NCBI GenBank assembly: GCA_036925085.1
Contig: JAUPFP010000002.1
Location: 6,664,890 to 6,728,889, forward strand
Direction of reading: 5' to 3'
Origin: Brachycybe producta
Lineage: Eukaryota > Arthropoda > Diplopoda > Playtdesmida > Andrognathidae
DNA length: 64,000 bases
Part shown: in pieces, positions 48,720 through 60,424 of the stretch
Layout: each line of letters opens with the position of its first letter
Numbering within the stretch: position 1 is the stretch's first letter
Program-made: the position numbers and the translations under genes
The notes under the pieces: model-generated
Databases searched by the model: none
Told to the model about the DNA's origin: nothing
What the model saw: the letters and a program-made list of their open reading frames with translations, nothing else

Positions 48720-51700
48720 ATGTCGGACGTTAGCGAAACCTCGAGAGGTGAAAAACGACGTCATTTGACGGATTCGCCTCTTCCGAAAGAAACGTAAAAC
48801 TTTGAATACTTCTTCTACCATTTTGTAGAAGTGACTTATTTTCCGATAACCGTTATCGGGTCTTTTTTTTTTTTTTTTTTTCTTCTGATTTTTTTACTAA
48901 AAGGAATGTCGAAGATACGGAAATGGACAACGATTCGAAGAGAGTAGTTATCAAACAAGAAAGTGTTTCTCCATTTGCGGAAGAAATGGATCAACCGGCC
49001 GATCTCAGCATGAAGTAAGATCGAATTCAAAGATTTCAAGAGAGATTCACGATTAAGACTTGTGTTTCTCAAGTGCAAAATTGTCGCTCAAACTCTTTTG
49101 TTTGTTCTTGTCTTTCAGGTGCAAAATAAAATGAAGAGAAACTGGGAAAGTGTTTTAGAAACTAGACGGGTAGCTTCGATCATTTAAGGGTGTTTTCGTG
49201 TTGAAAATCTTTCGAAATAAGCTTTTTATTTGAGTTTGAAAATGACCATACTTTAAGCTGACGACGGACGCTTAAACGATGTTTTTATAATTTTTGTGGT
49301 TTATAACACGAAAACACCCTTAAGTGATTGAGCTACTCTTCTAGTTTTTAACTTTAAATTTCTCTTTTGTTTTGGTTCCGAAACTCCAAATAACATCAGT
49401 TCGAATAGCAGCTGTAATTACAAAAAAACTAGAAGAGTAAAATTAAGTAACTTACGGTTATTTTAACGTGTAAACGTCTCGCAAACTCTGAGGATTCTGT
49501 TTTTTAGTTGCAAAATGAAGAAAAACTTGAAAGTGTTTTAGAAACTAGAAGGGTGGCGCAATCAGTATATGGTATTTTACGTGAGTTTGAAAAGGAGCCA
49601 ACTATAAGCAGATGTTTGTATTGAAAAGATACAACATGAGAAAATACCCTTAAGTGATTGACCCTTCTAGTTTCTAAAACACTTTAAAAAATTTCATTCT
49701 GAAAAACAGAATAATCAGCGTTCGAAACGCAGCTATTGATAAAACCATCTTAATATTGTTTTGTAGAGAAAAATTTAAATTGAGAATTTCAAATACATTT
49801 TTATTTTCAAAAATATGTGCACGGGTAAACTTAACCCGTCTAGTTTCTAAAATGCGCTTTCGTTTTCTCCGTAACGTTATCCAAGGGTTATTCTCTCATT
49901 CGAGAGAGCCATTAGGGGGAAACTTTGAAAGTGTTTTAGAAACTAGAAAGGTAGCTCAATCACGTAATGGTATTTTTATTTTGATGTCCTTCAAAGTTAA
50001 GCTTTTTATGCGAGTTTCAAAATGTTCCACCGTTAAACAAATGATGCTTACCTGATTTGTTTTCAATTTTTCTCTTATTTTGAACGATATCAACAGGAAA
50101 ATACCGTATTGATACGTTATTTTTTTTTACAGTTTCTAAAACACGTTCAATTTCTTCTTAATTCGTCTGATTAAAAGTTGATTACAACGCATTTGATGTT
50201 TTTAAATTCTCGTTTTAAGGAAAGAACGAAAAGACGCGGTTGAGCTCGGAAGAAACCGAACTCACAGTTCACAACCCAGTTCTCTTTTGTCTTCTCGTAC
50301 GGGGAGAGAGTGGTACGTTTCGGCTCGTGACGTCGATACTACGGAGCAAGGCGTGGCCCTCGACTTGGCGAGTAAGGGACCGAGTTGGTCTCAGACTTCG
50401 GGAAGTGACACTCGTGGTGACAATTCGGACGAAGTGATTGTTCTTTCGGACGAGGAAGGACCGAAAGTCAACGGCCACGTGAATGGATACTCGGAGAATG
50501 TTCGTTCAGAAGACGAAAGCGGTCGAGAAGAAGAGGATGAAGACGACGACTTAAACAGTCTCCCGAAAATGTTAGAGTTGAAGGAGCTGACGAAGGAGGA
50601 TCTCAAGAGGCGAGATCGTCTTGTAATGAAACTAAAAGAGAATCTTCGTAGCGAAGAAATGAAATTGGTTTTACTGAAGAAGCTTCAGTTGAGCCACCAG
50701 ATGAAAGAGAATCTGGTCGGCCCTCCACCGCATTCGCATTCGAATTCAAATAAGGTGTCGTCTAACACTGGGGGAGGAGGAGGAGGAGGTGGTGGAGCGG
50801 GAAGCGGGTCGTCGGCCGCTCCTCCGCCTCTCGTTCGAGGTGGAGTTGGCGGATTAGGAGGAAGCGGTGGTCATAACATGGTCGGAATGGGACTTCATAA
50901 ACCATCCAGTCATCATAATTCGTCACCGCACCAAATGTTGGCTCCTTCTATGGTTTGATCACATATATTTGATTTCTTTTCTATCGAGTGTCGGCACCAA
51001 CGAATCTCACTGTTTTTTTCTTTCTTGCAGTCGAGGCCTCACGGATCTCACGGTCCTCCTCCGCTTCTGATGTCCGGTCGTATGTCGAATTCTGGGTCTT
51101 CGTCACTTCCGGCCAACGTATTACTTCAGCAGGGAATGTTACGTGGAAGTCCGAATATGGGACGAATGCCGGTGACGACGCCGCCGAACGTTGTTCTCGG
51201 CTATCCCATTCAGAGCCAGTCACAGGTGAGTGATGTCGTAAGTGGCATACCTTTGAAGTGGCAAGTCAACGTTACTCTCTTTCACCGAAATGGTTTTAAT
51301 TATCAAAACAACTGTCGTTTAATAAATACGTTGGCGTTGTACTTCGTTTGGAGCTTTTCAGGGTGTTAAGTGTTCGTTCCTTTTGGCCCTTTTTATTTTC
51401 GTTTTCTCTGTCCTATTCTGTTCAAATCGTTCCTCCAATTCTGTTTTTCAGGTGCAAAAGAAAGAAAAACTTGAATGTGTTTTAGAAACTAGAAGGGTAG
51501 CTCAGTTATTTTCAAGGTTTTCTTTTCAAAATAAGCCTTTTATAAATAAAAATTGAAAAATGTCGTCTGCTTAAAATTGATTCAGTTTAGAACTCACATT
51601 ATTTTGAAATTAAATTAAATTAAGGTGGCTGAATAGATATTTATTGTTTTTGGCTCCTCTTTATGGCGCCATTGCAGTGGCTTTTTAGAAACATTATGAA

Positions 51701-53209
51701 AAAAATTTAAATTATTTTCAAAACTAGAATGGTGAAAGATTATGCTAAAGGTTTTTTATAGCAATGGTAATATCTTAAAAAATATCTCTAAAAAAATATT
51801 TTATATTTGTTTGAAAATGACCCGTGAAAAACTATTGTTTGCCTTTTTCACTTCGCTTGAAAAATGTAAATTTAATCAAAACCCCTGGTGGAAGGGGAAG
51901 AGACCACCTATAAAACATAATAGGCGCTGCATTGGCGCCATCCTAAGGGAAGAAAACAAAAGAAATATCTATCCAGCCGTGTTAACCGATTGAGCTACCC
52001 TACTAATTTCTAAATCACATTCAAGTTCGTTTTGCACTTGAAAGACAGAATAATCAGAGTTCGAGAAGCCATATAAATGAAGTGTGAAAAGGTGTGCGAC
52101 TAGAAAGCGAAGTTTGAACTTTTTTCTACGAATTTGTTTTTTTTTTAATGCGGCTTTTAGCTGATCTTTTGCCAAGGAAAAGAATGAATCGATTGAATTG
52201 AGCATAACTAAGTTAGAAACGAAGTATAAAGCTGACGTTTTGTTTCTTTATTTCTGAGAGTTTTGAGTAAGAGTAACGGTGGCTTTTTAACTTGATTGGC
52301 ATTAAGTCCCAAATTGATTGACAGGTTCAGTCGGGAACAGTGTCTACATCGTCATCTCCATCGTTACAGCCACCACAATCATCTTCGAGAGACGAAAGGG
52401 TAGACAATCAAACGCCTGCTCAGAGGCAGGCAGCTGCTAAACTAGCACTTCGAAAACAATTGGAGAAGACGTTACTTCAGATTCCACCGCCAAAACCTCC
52501 GCCTCCGGAACTCCATTTTGTTCCAAATCCATCGAATACCGAGTTCATCTATCTTATTGGCCTCGAGGCCGTCGTCAACTTCATCACGGACGGAGATTCG
52601 ACGAAGGACGAAGAAGCGCCACGTCCATTCGGTTGTGTTCAGTGCAATACGGACTTTACTCCCGTCTGGAAATGGGAGAATCCGAAGAAGGGATCGGTTA
52701 TATGCGAGCTTTGTGTTACGTCCAACATAAAGAAGGCTTTGAAGGCGGAACACACGAACCGGTTAAAGACCGCTTTTGTCAAAGCTCTTCAACAGGAGCA
52801 GGAGATCGAACAGAGGATGTCTCAGGTAAGTTCGTCTCCTCCGACTCCGACACCTTCTCATACTCCAACACCGACGACGGTCGTAACGACGGCACCGACT
52901 TCCATCTTGCATTTGCCAAAGATGAACGAGCCGATGCGACACTCGCACGTCTCGGCGGCCGCTGCAGCAGCCGCCGCTTCGGCGTCGGCCAACTTGACGG
53001 CTGCTCACCAACAACTTCTTCGTCTTCCTCAACATCAACCCCTCCCTGCTCACATGTTGGCGCCTCTTAATCCTTTCTTAGCGCAGGCGTATCAGTACCA
53101 GGTGCTCGGAAAGAACGCGATAACCAGTGCAGAGCTTCAACGTCAGTACCTTCTAGATATGATTCCGCCACGATCTCTGCCACAGGGCACAATTAACTGG
53201 AAGACGTGA
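48720..53209 (+). CDS. GATAD2: Transcriptional repressor p66 (GATAD2), NuRD subunit
   Basis: Exons 48720-48793, 48904-49014, 50220-50952, 51031-51225 and 52325-53209 give 665 residues; all phases fit. The N-terminus has a sumoylation-type IKQE (Lys 42) and PADLSMK. Residues about 180-225 are conserved region 1 (LKELTKEDLKRRDRLVMKLK), the coiled-coil helix that binds MBD2/3. An acidic run and a Gly-rich stretch flank it. QLEKTLLQIPPPKPP and FIYLIGLE precede the GATA-type zinc finger with cysteines at about 475, 478, 498 and 501, then KKALKAEHTNRLK. This is the p66 layout. The protein links MBD2/3 to CHD4 in the NuRD complex and binds histone tails. The single gene corresponds to vertebrate GATAD2A/B. 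The Ala-rich and His/Gln-rich tail is less conserved. Confidence 0.95.
49078..49415. mobile_element. Foldback MITE family 1, copy in p66 intron 2
   Basis: Inverted halves from TTGTCTTTCAGGTGCAAAAT to GGTTCCGAAACTCC, joined by TTTGAGTTTGAAAATGACC...; the arms pair over about 130 bases. Confidence 0.75.
49437..49747. mobile_element. Foldback MITE family 1, second copy in p66 intron 2
   Basis: It runs from TTTTAACGTGTAAACGTCTC to ATAAAACCATCTTAA, with clear inverted halves, only about 20 bp after the previous copy. Confidence 0.75.
49905..50175. mobile_element. Foldback MITE family 1, third copy in p66 intron 2
   Basis: It contains AACTTTGAAAGTGTTTTAGA, TAGCTCAATCACGTAATGG, and an inverted arm ending CACGTTCAATTTCTTCTTAA. 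It lacks part of its left end. Confidence 0.65.
51430..52070. mobile_element. Foldback MITE family 1 with internal insertion, p66 intron 4
   Basis: The left arm starts at TCTGTTTTTCAGGTGCAAAA (about 51440) and the right arm ends AAGACAGAATAATCAGAGTT (about 52055). Between them, roughly 51620-51980, lies different sequence with TGGCGCCATT motifs, probably another element. Confidence 0.6.
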
Positions 53210-55700
53210 CGGAATCGAGTAGTTTAGTTGACATCCCTGGGGGTGTGGGCCGTTCGAGTTTTGAGCACCCTCTATGTTGGCACTCGACCGACCCGTGGTA
53301 TGTATAGTCGCGTGTGTATAAATGCTCGTAAGTGTTAACTATTTCGGCCAATCGTAAAACATGTTTTCCGGTGGGTTGTTTGTCTTTATCGCTCGGGGGA
53401 TCGTTAAATTACGTGAATATGGAGGAATTTTAATAAGACGATATGAATTTTTTTTCGTGAAGATTTCTCGACAGATGGGACGATCTCAATTGATTCTTCT
53501 CTCTCTCTCTCAATCCCTTTTTCGAGAGCCTATAGATGGCTTCTTATACGTTTGGTAATCTGGAACCAGAACAGGAATGTCTTTGGAAAGAAAAATATCG
53601 TTTAATTTTGAGCAACCGAGATGAATGGAGGTGTTTTATTTTGTGTGTTTGTTCGTGTGTTTGTGTGCGTGCGTGTGGGATTTCTTTTTCTCGTTTTGTT
53701 TTCTTCTGAATATCTAAATTCATACAAATGAGCTTACAACTCTTTCGTTTCGAAAACTTTTTTTTGGTTATGTAGCATTTATTTTAACATTTCTATAAAA
53801 AAAAGAAGAGAAACGATTTGCACTTCACATCTTTTTTTAAAACACTTTTACGGGTTCTTTTTCGTGTGAACTTCACAGAGTTAATCATTAAGGCCACAAA
53901 GAATTATGCGTTTTTTAATCTAGTGAGAATGTTTAGAGACTATAATTAAGGACAATTCATGTTTTATTATAATTAGGGATCGGATTTTTATTCAATATCA
54001 TCAAGCAAATGTTTGTCAATCTGTGGCCCAAGAGCCAATTATGAAGTAACATTCCAGTTTAGATCAACCAACGATTATTTTTTTAATAAAAAAATGGTTT
54101 AAGGCTAGAGCTTTCTAGTTGACAACTGACAGTAACTAAATATCTAGCCTCTAACAAGCCTTTTTGGTTAGAAAAAAACAAAACAATTGTTGGTTGATCT
54201 AAACTGGATTTTTACTTCACGATTGGTACTTGAACTACAAATTGAGAAACACTTGCTTTGATTTTATAGCCTCTAAACAGTCTCGTTCATTGAAACATGC
54301 ATAATTCTATCGACCTTAGTAAAACATGGGTTTCTTAAGTTAGCGGTCATAATATGACGTAATTTACCGTCATATTATGTTACCGGGTATCTTAGGAAAC
54401 CTGTGCTTAATCAGTAATATGATTTATAATAATTGTCTCATCTTTGACCTTTCTATTATCATTATAAAAAAGCTGGACGTTTTTTTTTTTAATTCTATTT
54501 GAATATTAATATTTATTCATCTGAGATCTTTTAATTTTTCTTCCAAATTTCAAAGAATAATAAAATCTTATTTAAAGACGGGAATCAAAACAAATAATCA
54601 TTTATAATAAATACAGTTTGTACTTTTATTCTCTTTAAAAAAGAAAACAATTCATTAATCAGCCTTTTTTGGGGTCCTTCGTATTTTTGGCCTTTTGCAT
54701 TTTTAAGTGGAAGTTTTCTCGAAGTTGTGGACTGTTATAAAAGTTTATTGTTGGATGATGATAGTTCTTTAAAGTTGTTTCTGTTAATTCCATTTTCTTG
54801 CCAAAATTCTCCGTTTTGATAACTGCGTTTATGATTTATATGTTTTAGTCCCCATTGTAAAAAAAAAAAAAAAAAACGCGAATGAAAAAGGGAATATTCG
54901 AATAGAACTGTTGATTATTCTACGTTTGAAATAAAATTGACGTTGATTTCGAAAAGGTAAATGAATCTCACAAAAGAGGAGATTTTAATTTTGACTTCTA
55001 TTATGGCAATAATAATTTTCGTTTTCCACTTGAAATGGGGCCAAAAGTGCAATGAGAAAATCATCCTCATCATAGATTCTCAAAATCTTAAAAATTTAAT
55101 TCACTTTCAAAATTCAGAATTTGGAATTGACATAAAAGTTTTCGAATAAAAAAAATATCAACGTAGGTTTATAATCCATGTGATTTTTTTTCCTCGTAAA
55201 TTTGCTTAAGTAGCCTGAGACCTCCATACAGATTATGAAGTCATAAAAAGTGGCCATGGACGCCTTATGATGTCATTTAATGATTTATTATTTTATGACT
55301 GTCATTGTGCTTTATTTACAATGGCAGTCATAAAGATATGGTGCACACACATAACATTGGGTGCTTTTGAAAATTTCCTGACTAAGTACAGTAAATACAT
55401 TATACACAGCGTTTAATTAAAGCCACTTGGACGGTGTTTGCAAATAACGTGCGGCACGCCTGCAGTAAAACGTCCTTAAAGTTGAAAAGGTAGCAGCGGA
55501 TGTATTGTAAAAAAGAGTAGACAAAAATTCAACATGTTTGAGTCTTACATGTTAGGTGATTCCTTTACCGTTCTTTACGGCTAATAGCAGCAATTGTATC
55601 TGTGACAAATAGCATTCCTTCAAACTTTAGTGTTGTCCTAATGGTATACTCTGAGAATAAAAGCAGAAATTAGGAGTTCAATACGAACTCGGAGCCAACT
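53210..55700. other. p66 3' UTR and downstream intergenic sequence
   Basis: Stop codon at 53207-53209, then T-rich UTR-like sequence. AATAAA motifs occur, for example near 54606. An inverted repeat with 19-base arms (CCAGTTTAGATCAACCAAC) lies at 54054-54072 / 54190-54208. A hairpin CATAATATGACG / CGTCATATTATG lies at 54348-54379. No gene is seen. Confidence 0.5.
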
Positions 55701-55707
55701 GAAGTTT

Positions 55708-56286
55708 TCACCTAATTCTAACAACCTGTGTGAAACCTATTTGGAACTGCTCGCTTTGTTCTTGAAGTATTTTGGAACTGCTCGCTTTGTTCTTGAAGTA
55801 TTTTGGAACTGCTCGCTTTGTTCTTGAAGTATTTTGGAACTGCTCGCTTTGTTCTTGAAGTATTTTGGAACTGCTCGCTTTGTTCTTGAAGTATTTTGGA
55901 ACTGCTCGCTTTGTTCTTGAAGTATTTTGGAACTGCTCGCTTTGCTCTTGAAGTATTTTGGAACTGCTCGCTTTGCTCTTGAAGTATTTTGGAACTGCTC
56001 GCTTTGCTCTTGAAGTATTTTGGAACTGCTCGCTTTGCTCTTGAAGTATTTTGGAACTGCTCGCTTTGCTCTTGAAGTATTTTGGAACTGCTCGCTTTGC
56101 TCTTGAAGTATTTTGGAACTGCTCGCTTTGCTCTTGAAGTATTTTGGAACTGCTCGCTTTGCTCTTTTTAAAAGCAAGGTCAAGGAGAGCTTGAACTTGC
56201 TCTTTACTGCATTTGGACAGCGCTGTTTTAACTTCTGTAGGTATCAGCGAAGGTTGTACTGTTAAAAGTGCATATGTTACTGTCAA
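55708..56286 (-). other. Open frame with a coding-compatible 31-bp minisatellite
   Basis: On the minus strand a 192-codon frame begins with a non-repetitive part (VQPSLIPTEVKTAL, then KEQVQALLDLAFKK) that looks like ordinary helical protein and could be an exon entered at an AG before TACAACC (about 56250). It then runs into the minisatellite. Since 31 is not a multiple of 3, three units give one 31-residue period containing SSSKILQEQSEQFQNTS and KRAVPKYFK. No family is recognised and no ATG opens the frame, so a real gene is uncertain. Confidence 0.3.
55740..56166. repeat. 31-bp minisatellite, 14 units
   Basis: Units start every 31 bp from 55740 (TTTGGAACTGCTCGCTTTG...). Units 1-6 read GTTC and units 7-14 read GCTC at the same place, and are otherwise almost identical. 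The last unit is partial. Confidence 0.95.
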
Positions 56287-56299
56287 TCTGCAGATTGCC

Positions 56300-58120
56300 T
56301 AGGCATTCTGCAGATTGACTGGTTCCGCAGATTGACTGGTTCCGCAGATTGACACTAACATATATACATATTTTCAAAGGTGCCCATTATGTGTCATATG
56401 CTACTGTTTTGTAATTTACTTTTGTGACTTAGTTATGAGCTTGATAAGGCAATTTTGTCATATGACAACCTTATTACATTTCTGTATTTGACCTCCCCAC
56501 TTCTTATTTTTCTCTAACCGTTAGCATATTTGGAGATGACCTATCTTTGCAGTATTATGATTTAAGGTGAAATGAATTGTTATAGAAATACTGATGATGG
56601 ACTTGTTTTACAGTAAATTGTTATAGCAGTCCATTGGCCGCGTGAAATTTCTGCTTTAGTACAAAAAAAGTGCATTGCACCGTCCTTTATATTTAAACCA
56701 CAGTTAAATAAAAGAAATGGATTGTAATAAAATGAAAGGATGTTTAATTGAAGCAAAATCGACAGCCGTTTAAATTAATGCATATAATAATAATTGTAAA
56801 TTGTTTTTTTTTTCTCTTTCGAAATATCTTTTAAGTAATTTGAAGTAATTTTTCATTTTCTGACTTGAATAATTGGTTTTATTTTATTTTTTTTTTTTCA
56901 ATTATTTCTGTGGAATAACTTATTAAAAACTTTTAAATCATCGTGATGGAAAATATTTCTAATTTTTCTATAAACAAAACAGGAATGTAATGTAGGTTTT
57001 CATTACATATTCCGCGTAATGCTAAAATCTGGGGTCAAGATGGTATTGATAAAATAAGTTATCCATATTCTGTTTACTAGGGTTCTACGTAAAATGCTTG
57101 TGACGTCAGTTCTATATGGATGACATAAAGGACAGAAATTCCGTACCTTACGGAAGCCTCAGATAACCCACCTGTGGAATTCCGTCGCCTACAGAATACT
57201 ATTGTAAACTACTTCGAACACTACGGAATTACTTTTAATTACTAATTCATCTATTCAATTCAATTATGCATCGATTAAATGCGTTGGAAGATTTTTTAAA
57301 TTAGCTTAAAACTAAATTAATAGCTACAGAATTTTTTTCTATAGCTTTTTCAATGGTAAAGTGACGGAATTTTTTTCCTATAGGGTTTTCAAGAGGTTTT
57401 AGTTGAGTTACCTCGGAATTTTGACGAAGTGTTTAAAAAAAAGCCTGCCTGACGTGGGTAAAGTTATAAAAAAGCGTTATTTGGGGGCTTTTTTGTGCTT
57501 ATTTCTATATGAGGGTTCTTCGCCTGGTTTTGAGAGAAAATTTATATTTTTCAAGGGAACGTTTTTTCCGGAAAAACATTGCAAATAAACTCAAAAGTGT
57601 TTAAGAAACTAGAATAATTGGTGATGATGCTAAAAGTTTTTTTTATAATGATATCTTTCAAAATAAACTTTTTATGACAGTTTGAAAAAGTCGAAATTAG
57701 TTTTTCATGAACCTTTAAAATGTTTATTATTTAAAATATAGCCATGAACAACTTTTAACATAATCTTTTACCATTCTAGTTTTGAAAACACTTTTAGAAA
57801 AATGTTTTGACTGATTTGTTTCAGTGAATGAATTCTTTGTAACATGTTATGAATGTAATAATGAAATTTTTTCTTAAGTTTTTTTTCAAAAAGTCTTTCT
57901 CATGAGTTAACCGGCAGGGTGTTTGTTTGCGGTTGGAGAACATTCGAACAACTATGAACTTATAGAATATCGACAGAATCCATATAGTCCTATAGTGCTT
58001 CCAGGCGCTGTAACTAACTGCAGTAGGATATTCCCACAATGTAATAAATGAAACTAAACATGAGTGAATTTATTATTTCTCCATAACGGGTAAAATCTTC
58101 ACTTGGGGCTGTAATCCTTA
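56300..58120. other. Intergenic, AT-rich, repeat fragments
   Basis: 56304-56352 holds about three copies of a 17-bp repeat (GCAGATTGACTGGTTCC). 57540-57830 matches one arm pair of the foldback type (GTGTTTAAGAAACTAGAA...TTCTAGTTTTGAAAACAC). No gene is seen. Confidence 0.5.
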
Positions 58121-58349
58121 GACTTTGAGGATGAAAGTGCAAGTTGCTCGTCGTTTTCGAGCTAACCGTAAAGCGTTAGACGACGAAACCAAAGAGAATT
58201 GTCTTAATTCATCGAATGCCATTTGTGATCCGTCCACATCTTCAGGTGTTTTCACTCCATCCGAACTAGAATCTAATTTAAACACTTCACAGATTATCCA
58301 AGTGTTGTGTGGCCAACACGGTGTAACATTTTACAAACAGTTCCTTTAA
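58116..58349 (+). CDS. Possible terminal exon of an unrecognised gene
   Basis: After a CCTTAG acceptor-like site a frame of about 75 codons reads MKVQVARRFRANRKALDDET and ends HGVTFYKQFL. Its base composition is balanced, like the real exons here, and not like the surrounding AT-rich DNA. No family is recognised, no further exons were found, and it could be chance. Confidence 0.3.
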
Positions 58350-58656
58350 GTTGTTTACTTAGTACGTTCCACGTTATACGTTCCACTTTAAATTCAATGG
58401 TATTCTAGTGTATTTTTTTATTTAAGGAACAACCCTGTTAAGAGCTTACAGACACTCGATCCAGAGTTGCACACACACACACAGTGAGAAGTGGCGAATT
58501 TTTTGGTTCCGAAGTTGGTGAAATGGCTCTAGCAACCAAATGACAATTCCAATTGTAACCCAATTTTTCTACTGAAAATGTTTTTGATTGTGTTTACAAA
58601 CTGGGGACATGTTTGAGGTTAATGACCTTTGACATGGATCGAATAAATTAGCATAA

Positions 58657-58730
58657 TTCAAAAGGGTATAAAATAAACATCTCTTTAAATATTAATATTT
58701 AAAGGGATTTTTATTTTATACCCTTTTAAA
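58657..58730. repeat. Hairpin with 37-base arms
   Basis: Arms around AAAAGGGTATAAAATAAA and its complement meet at AAATATT/AATATTT with no loop and few mismatches. Confidence 0.8.
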
Positions 58731-58894
58731 TTAAATGATTTTGAATTAAATGACCTTAAAACCTTTCCACATTATTTAAAAAGCGATTGCAACTTCATTT
58801 ATTGTTCAAAACACAGTTTGAAGAGAGATATGGAGTTAGAATCAAAATTCATGTTTTTTTACACGTCAAAGTTATGGATTGTCGTTCATTCTGC

Positions 58895-59560
58895 CATGAC
58901 ATCCCGAACTAGTCGATCGTCTGACAGAAAGTGTCGTAGAAAAGATTGGCCACTTCGGTGGTGATATTGTCCACCAACCTACTTCCAATTTATTGACCGA
59001 TCAATGCTGGGATGAGTTTATTCAAAATAACCACTCATCGCCACTGTGTCGCCAAAAAACCAGTGGCAGTGGCGTGTGTGAAAACCCCCTACGTAATTAG
59101 TGATCTGCTAAAAACGACCAGTTTATTTGTGGCGCCACAAAGTGGTTCTTGTGATTTCATAGATTGTGTTCACAGAAGCCATCGTCACCGTTTCTTTTCT
59201 TCATCACTGATGCGGTTTATGGTTGAGTCTTGCTACAAGTGTCGGCCACAGCCTTTATTGTTAGTGATGTTCTAGGTTATAAACTTGAACTGCACTGACT
59301 GCAGTCTATTGTTTTCGCCTTTTAAAATGTAACGCTTTCGGTGGTCGAGTTTCACTGCAAAATGTAGTCAGCTTGTCGCCAAAACTGACCACTCCAGTCG
59401 GCGTTTTTTTTGCAGTTCACTCAAGAACACTAAAACCATCTTCCAACCACCACAGGCGACTGAAGTGGTCGGTTTTGACGACAAGCCGACTACATTTTTC
59501 AGTCAAACTCGATCACCAAACGTGGTTTGTGTGCAAATGGTCCTGGTCTAAAAATTGTTA
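58895..59560. mobile_element. Decayed Harbinger-like MITEs
   Basis: 59330-59550 has inverted GGTGGTCGAGTTTCACTGCA and TCAGTCAAACTCGATCACC arms. 59030-59170 holds GTGGCGCCACAAAGTGGTTC. They probably represent two diverged copies. No gene is seen. Confidence 0.5.
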
Positions 59561-60079
59561 TTGAGGCACAAATAGGAGCCTATAAGTGGTTCAATAGGAA
59601 TTTTTAGACCCGGACCACAGCCGAACCGCGGGACAGCGGACCCGGCCATAGGAGGCTATGCCCAGACCATCTTCATACGAACCCCTAATAAATATAAAAG
59701 TTCAATAAAATTTACTATAAACTATTGGCTTCACTTGAAACTAATTTTACTTAGGCTATAAAAAATAACGTCTATTTTGAATCTAAAAAGGCTACAAATG
59801 TTCGATTCTTTTAATTACAGATTAATTAATCTGTAATTAAGACGATTCAACATAAAAAAGTTGGGGTCTGTGTTTAAAATTAGTGTCGAATTAATTTTTA
59901 ATATTTTGTAGGCAGTCTGGGAGTGAAATCTGGGCATAAAAATCTAATTTAAGTGTATAAAACACAATTAAAAAAGTTAAATATTTTATTTTTCATAAAA
60001 AAAAATTCGACGACATCTTGATTTTTTGTTGTCCTCGTCTTCTTTCATCTTCGTTCCTCATTGACAACAGGTAAGCCTT

Positions 60080-60258
60080 CTTATTGGTTGTTTCAATCAC
60101 GTGTTGTAAAAGTAGCTTTTCTATTGGACGACGACCGCCATTTTTCAGATTTTCGGCGGCAATTGACTTGTGTTGACGTGTTTTTTTGTGCTCCGTAATT
60201 GTGGGTTTTTTTTATCGGGCGACGATCGTTCCCGAATCGGCTAGTTTTCTTGGTGAAG
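60080..60258 (+). promoter_or_regulatory. Candidate promoter
   Basis: Two inverted CCAAT boxes (TATTGG near 60083 and 60122), a CACGTG E-box (near 60100) and a YY1-like CCGCCATTTT (near 60138) lie within 60 bp. CpGs are more frequent than in the flanks. It sits just upstream of the possible first exon at 60259. Confidence 0.4.
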
Positions 60259-60285
60259 ATGATGACGGTCGCCTTATTCTTCCAG
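60259..60285 (+). CDS. Possible first coding exon
   Basis: ATGATGACGGTC...TTCTTCCAG followed by GTTAGG gives MMTVALFFQ and a phase-0 donor. The rest of the gene was not found and may lie beyond the window. It could also be untranslated or chance. Confidence 0.25.
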
Positions 60286-60353
60286 GTTAGGACATGTTTT
60301 TTCTTTAATGTTTATATCTTTAGTTGTTAGAGATTTATTAAGAAAATGTTTTT

Positions 60354-60398
60354 ACTATAAAACTAATTACCAAACAAATTTGGTAATTAGTTTTATAG
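60354..60398. repeat. Hairpin with 19-base arms
   Basis: TATAAAACTAATTACCAAA pairs with TTTGGTAATTAGTTTTATA across a CAAA loop. Confidence 0.85.
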
Positions 60399-60424
60399 AT
60401 CTTTCTTTTTATGATTATTAAACG

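Noticed and set aside
55740-56166. CRISPR-like array
   Set aside because: The units are contiguous 31-bp tandem repeats with no distinct spacers, in a eukaryotic genome.
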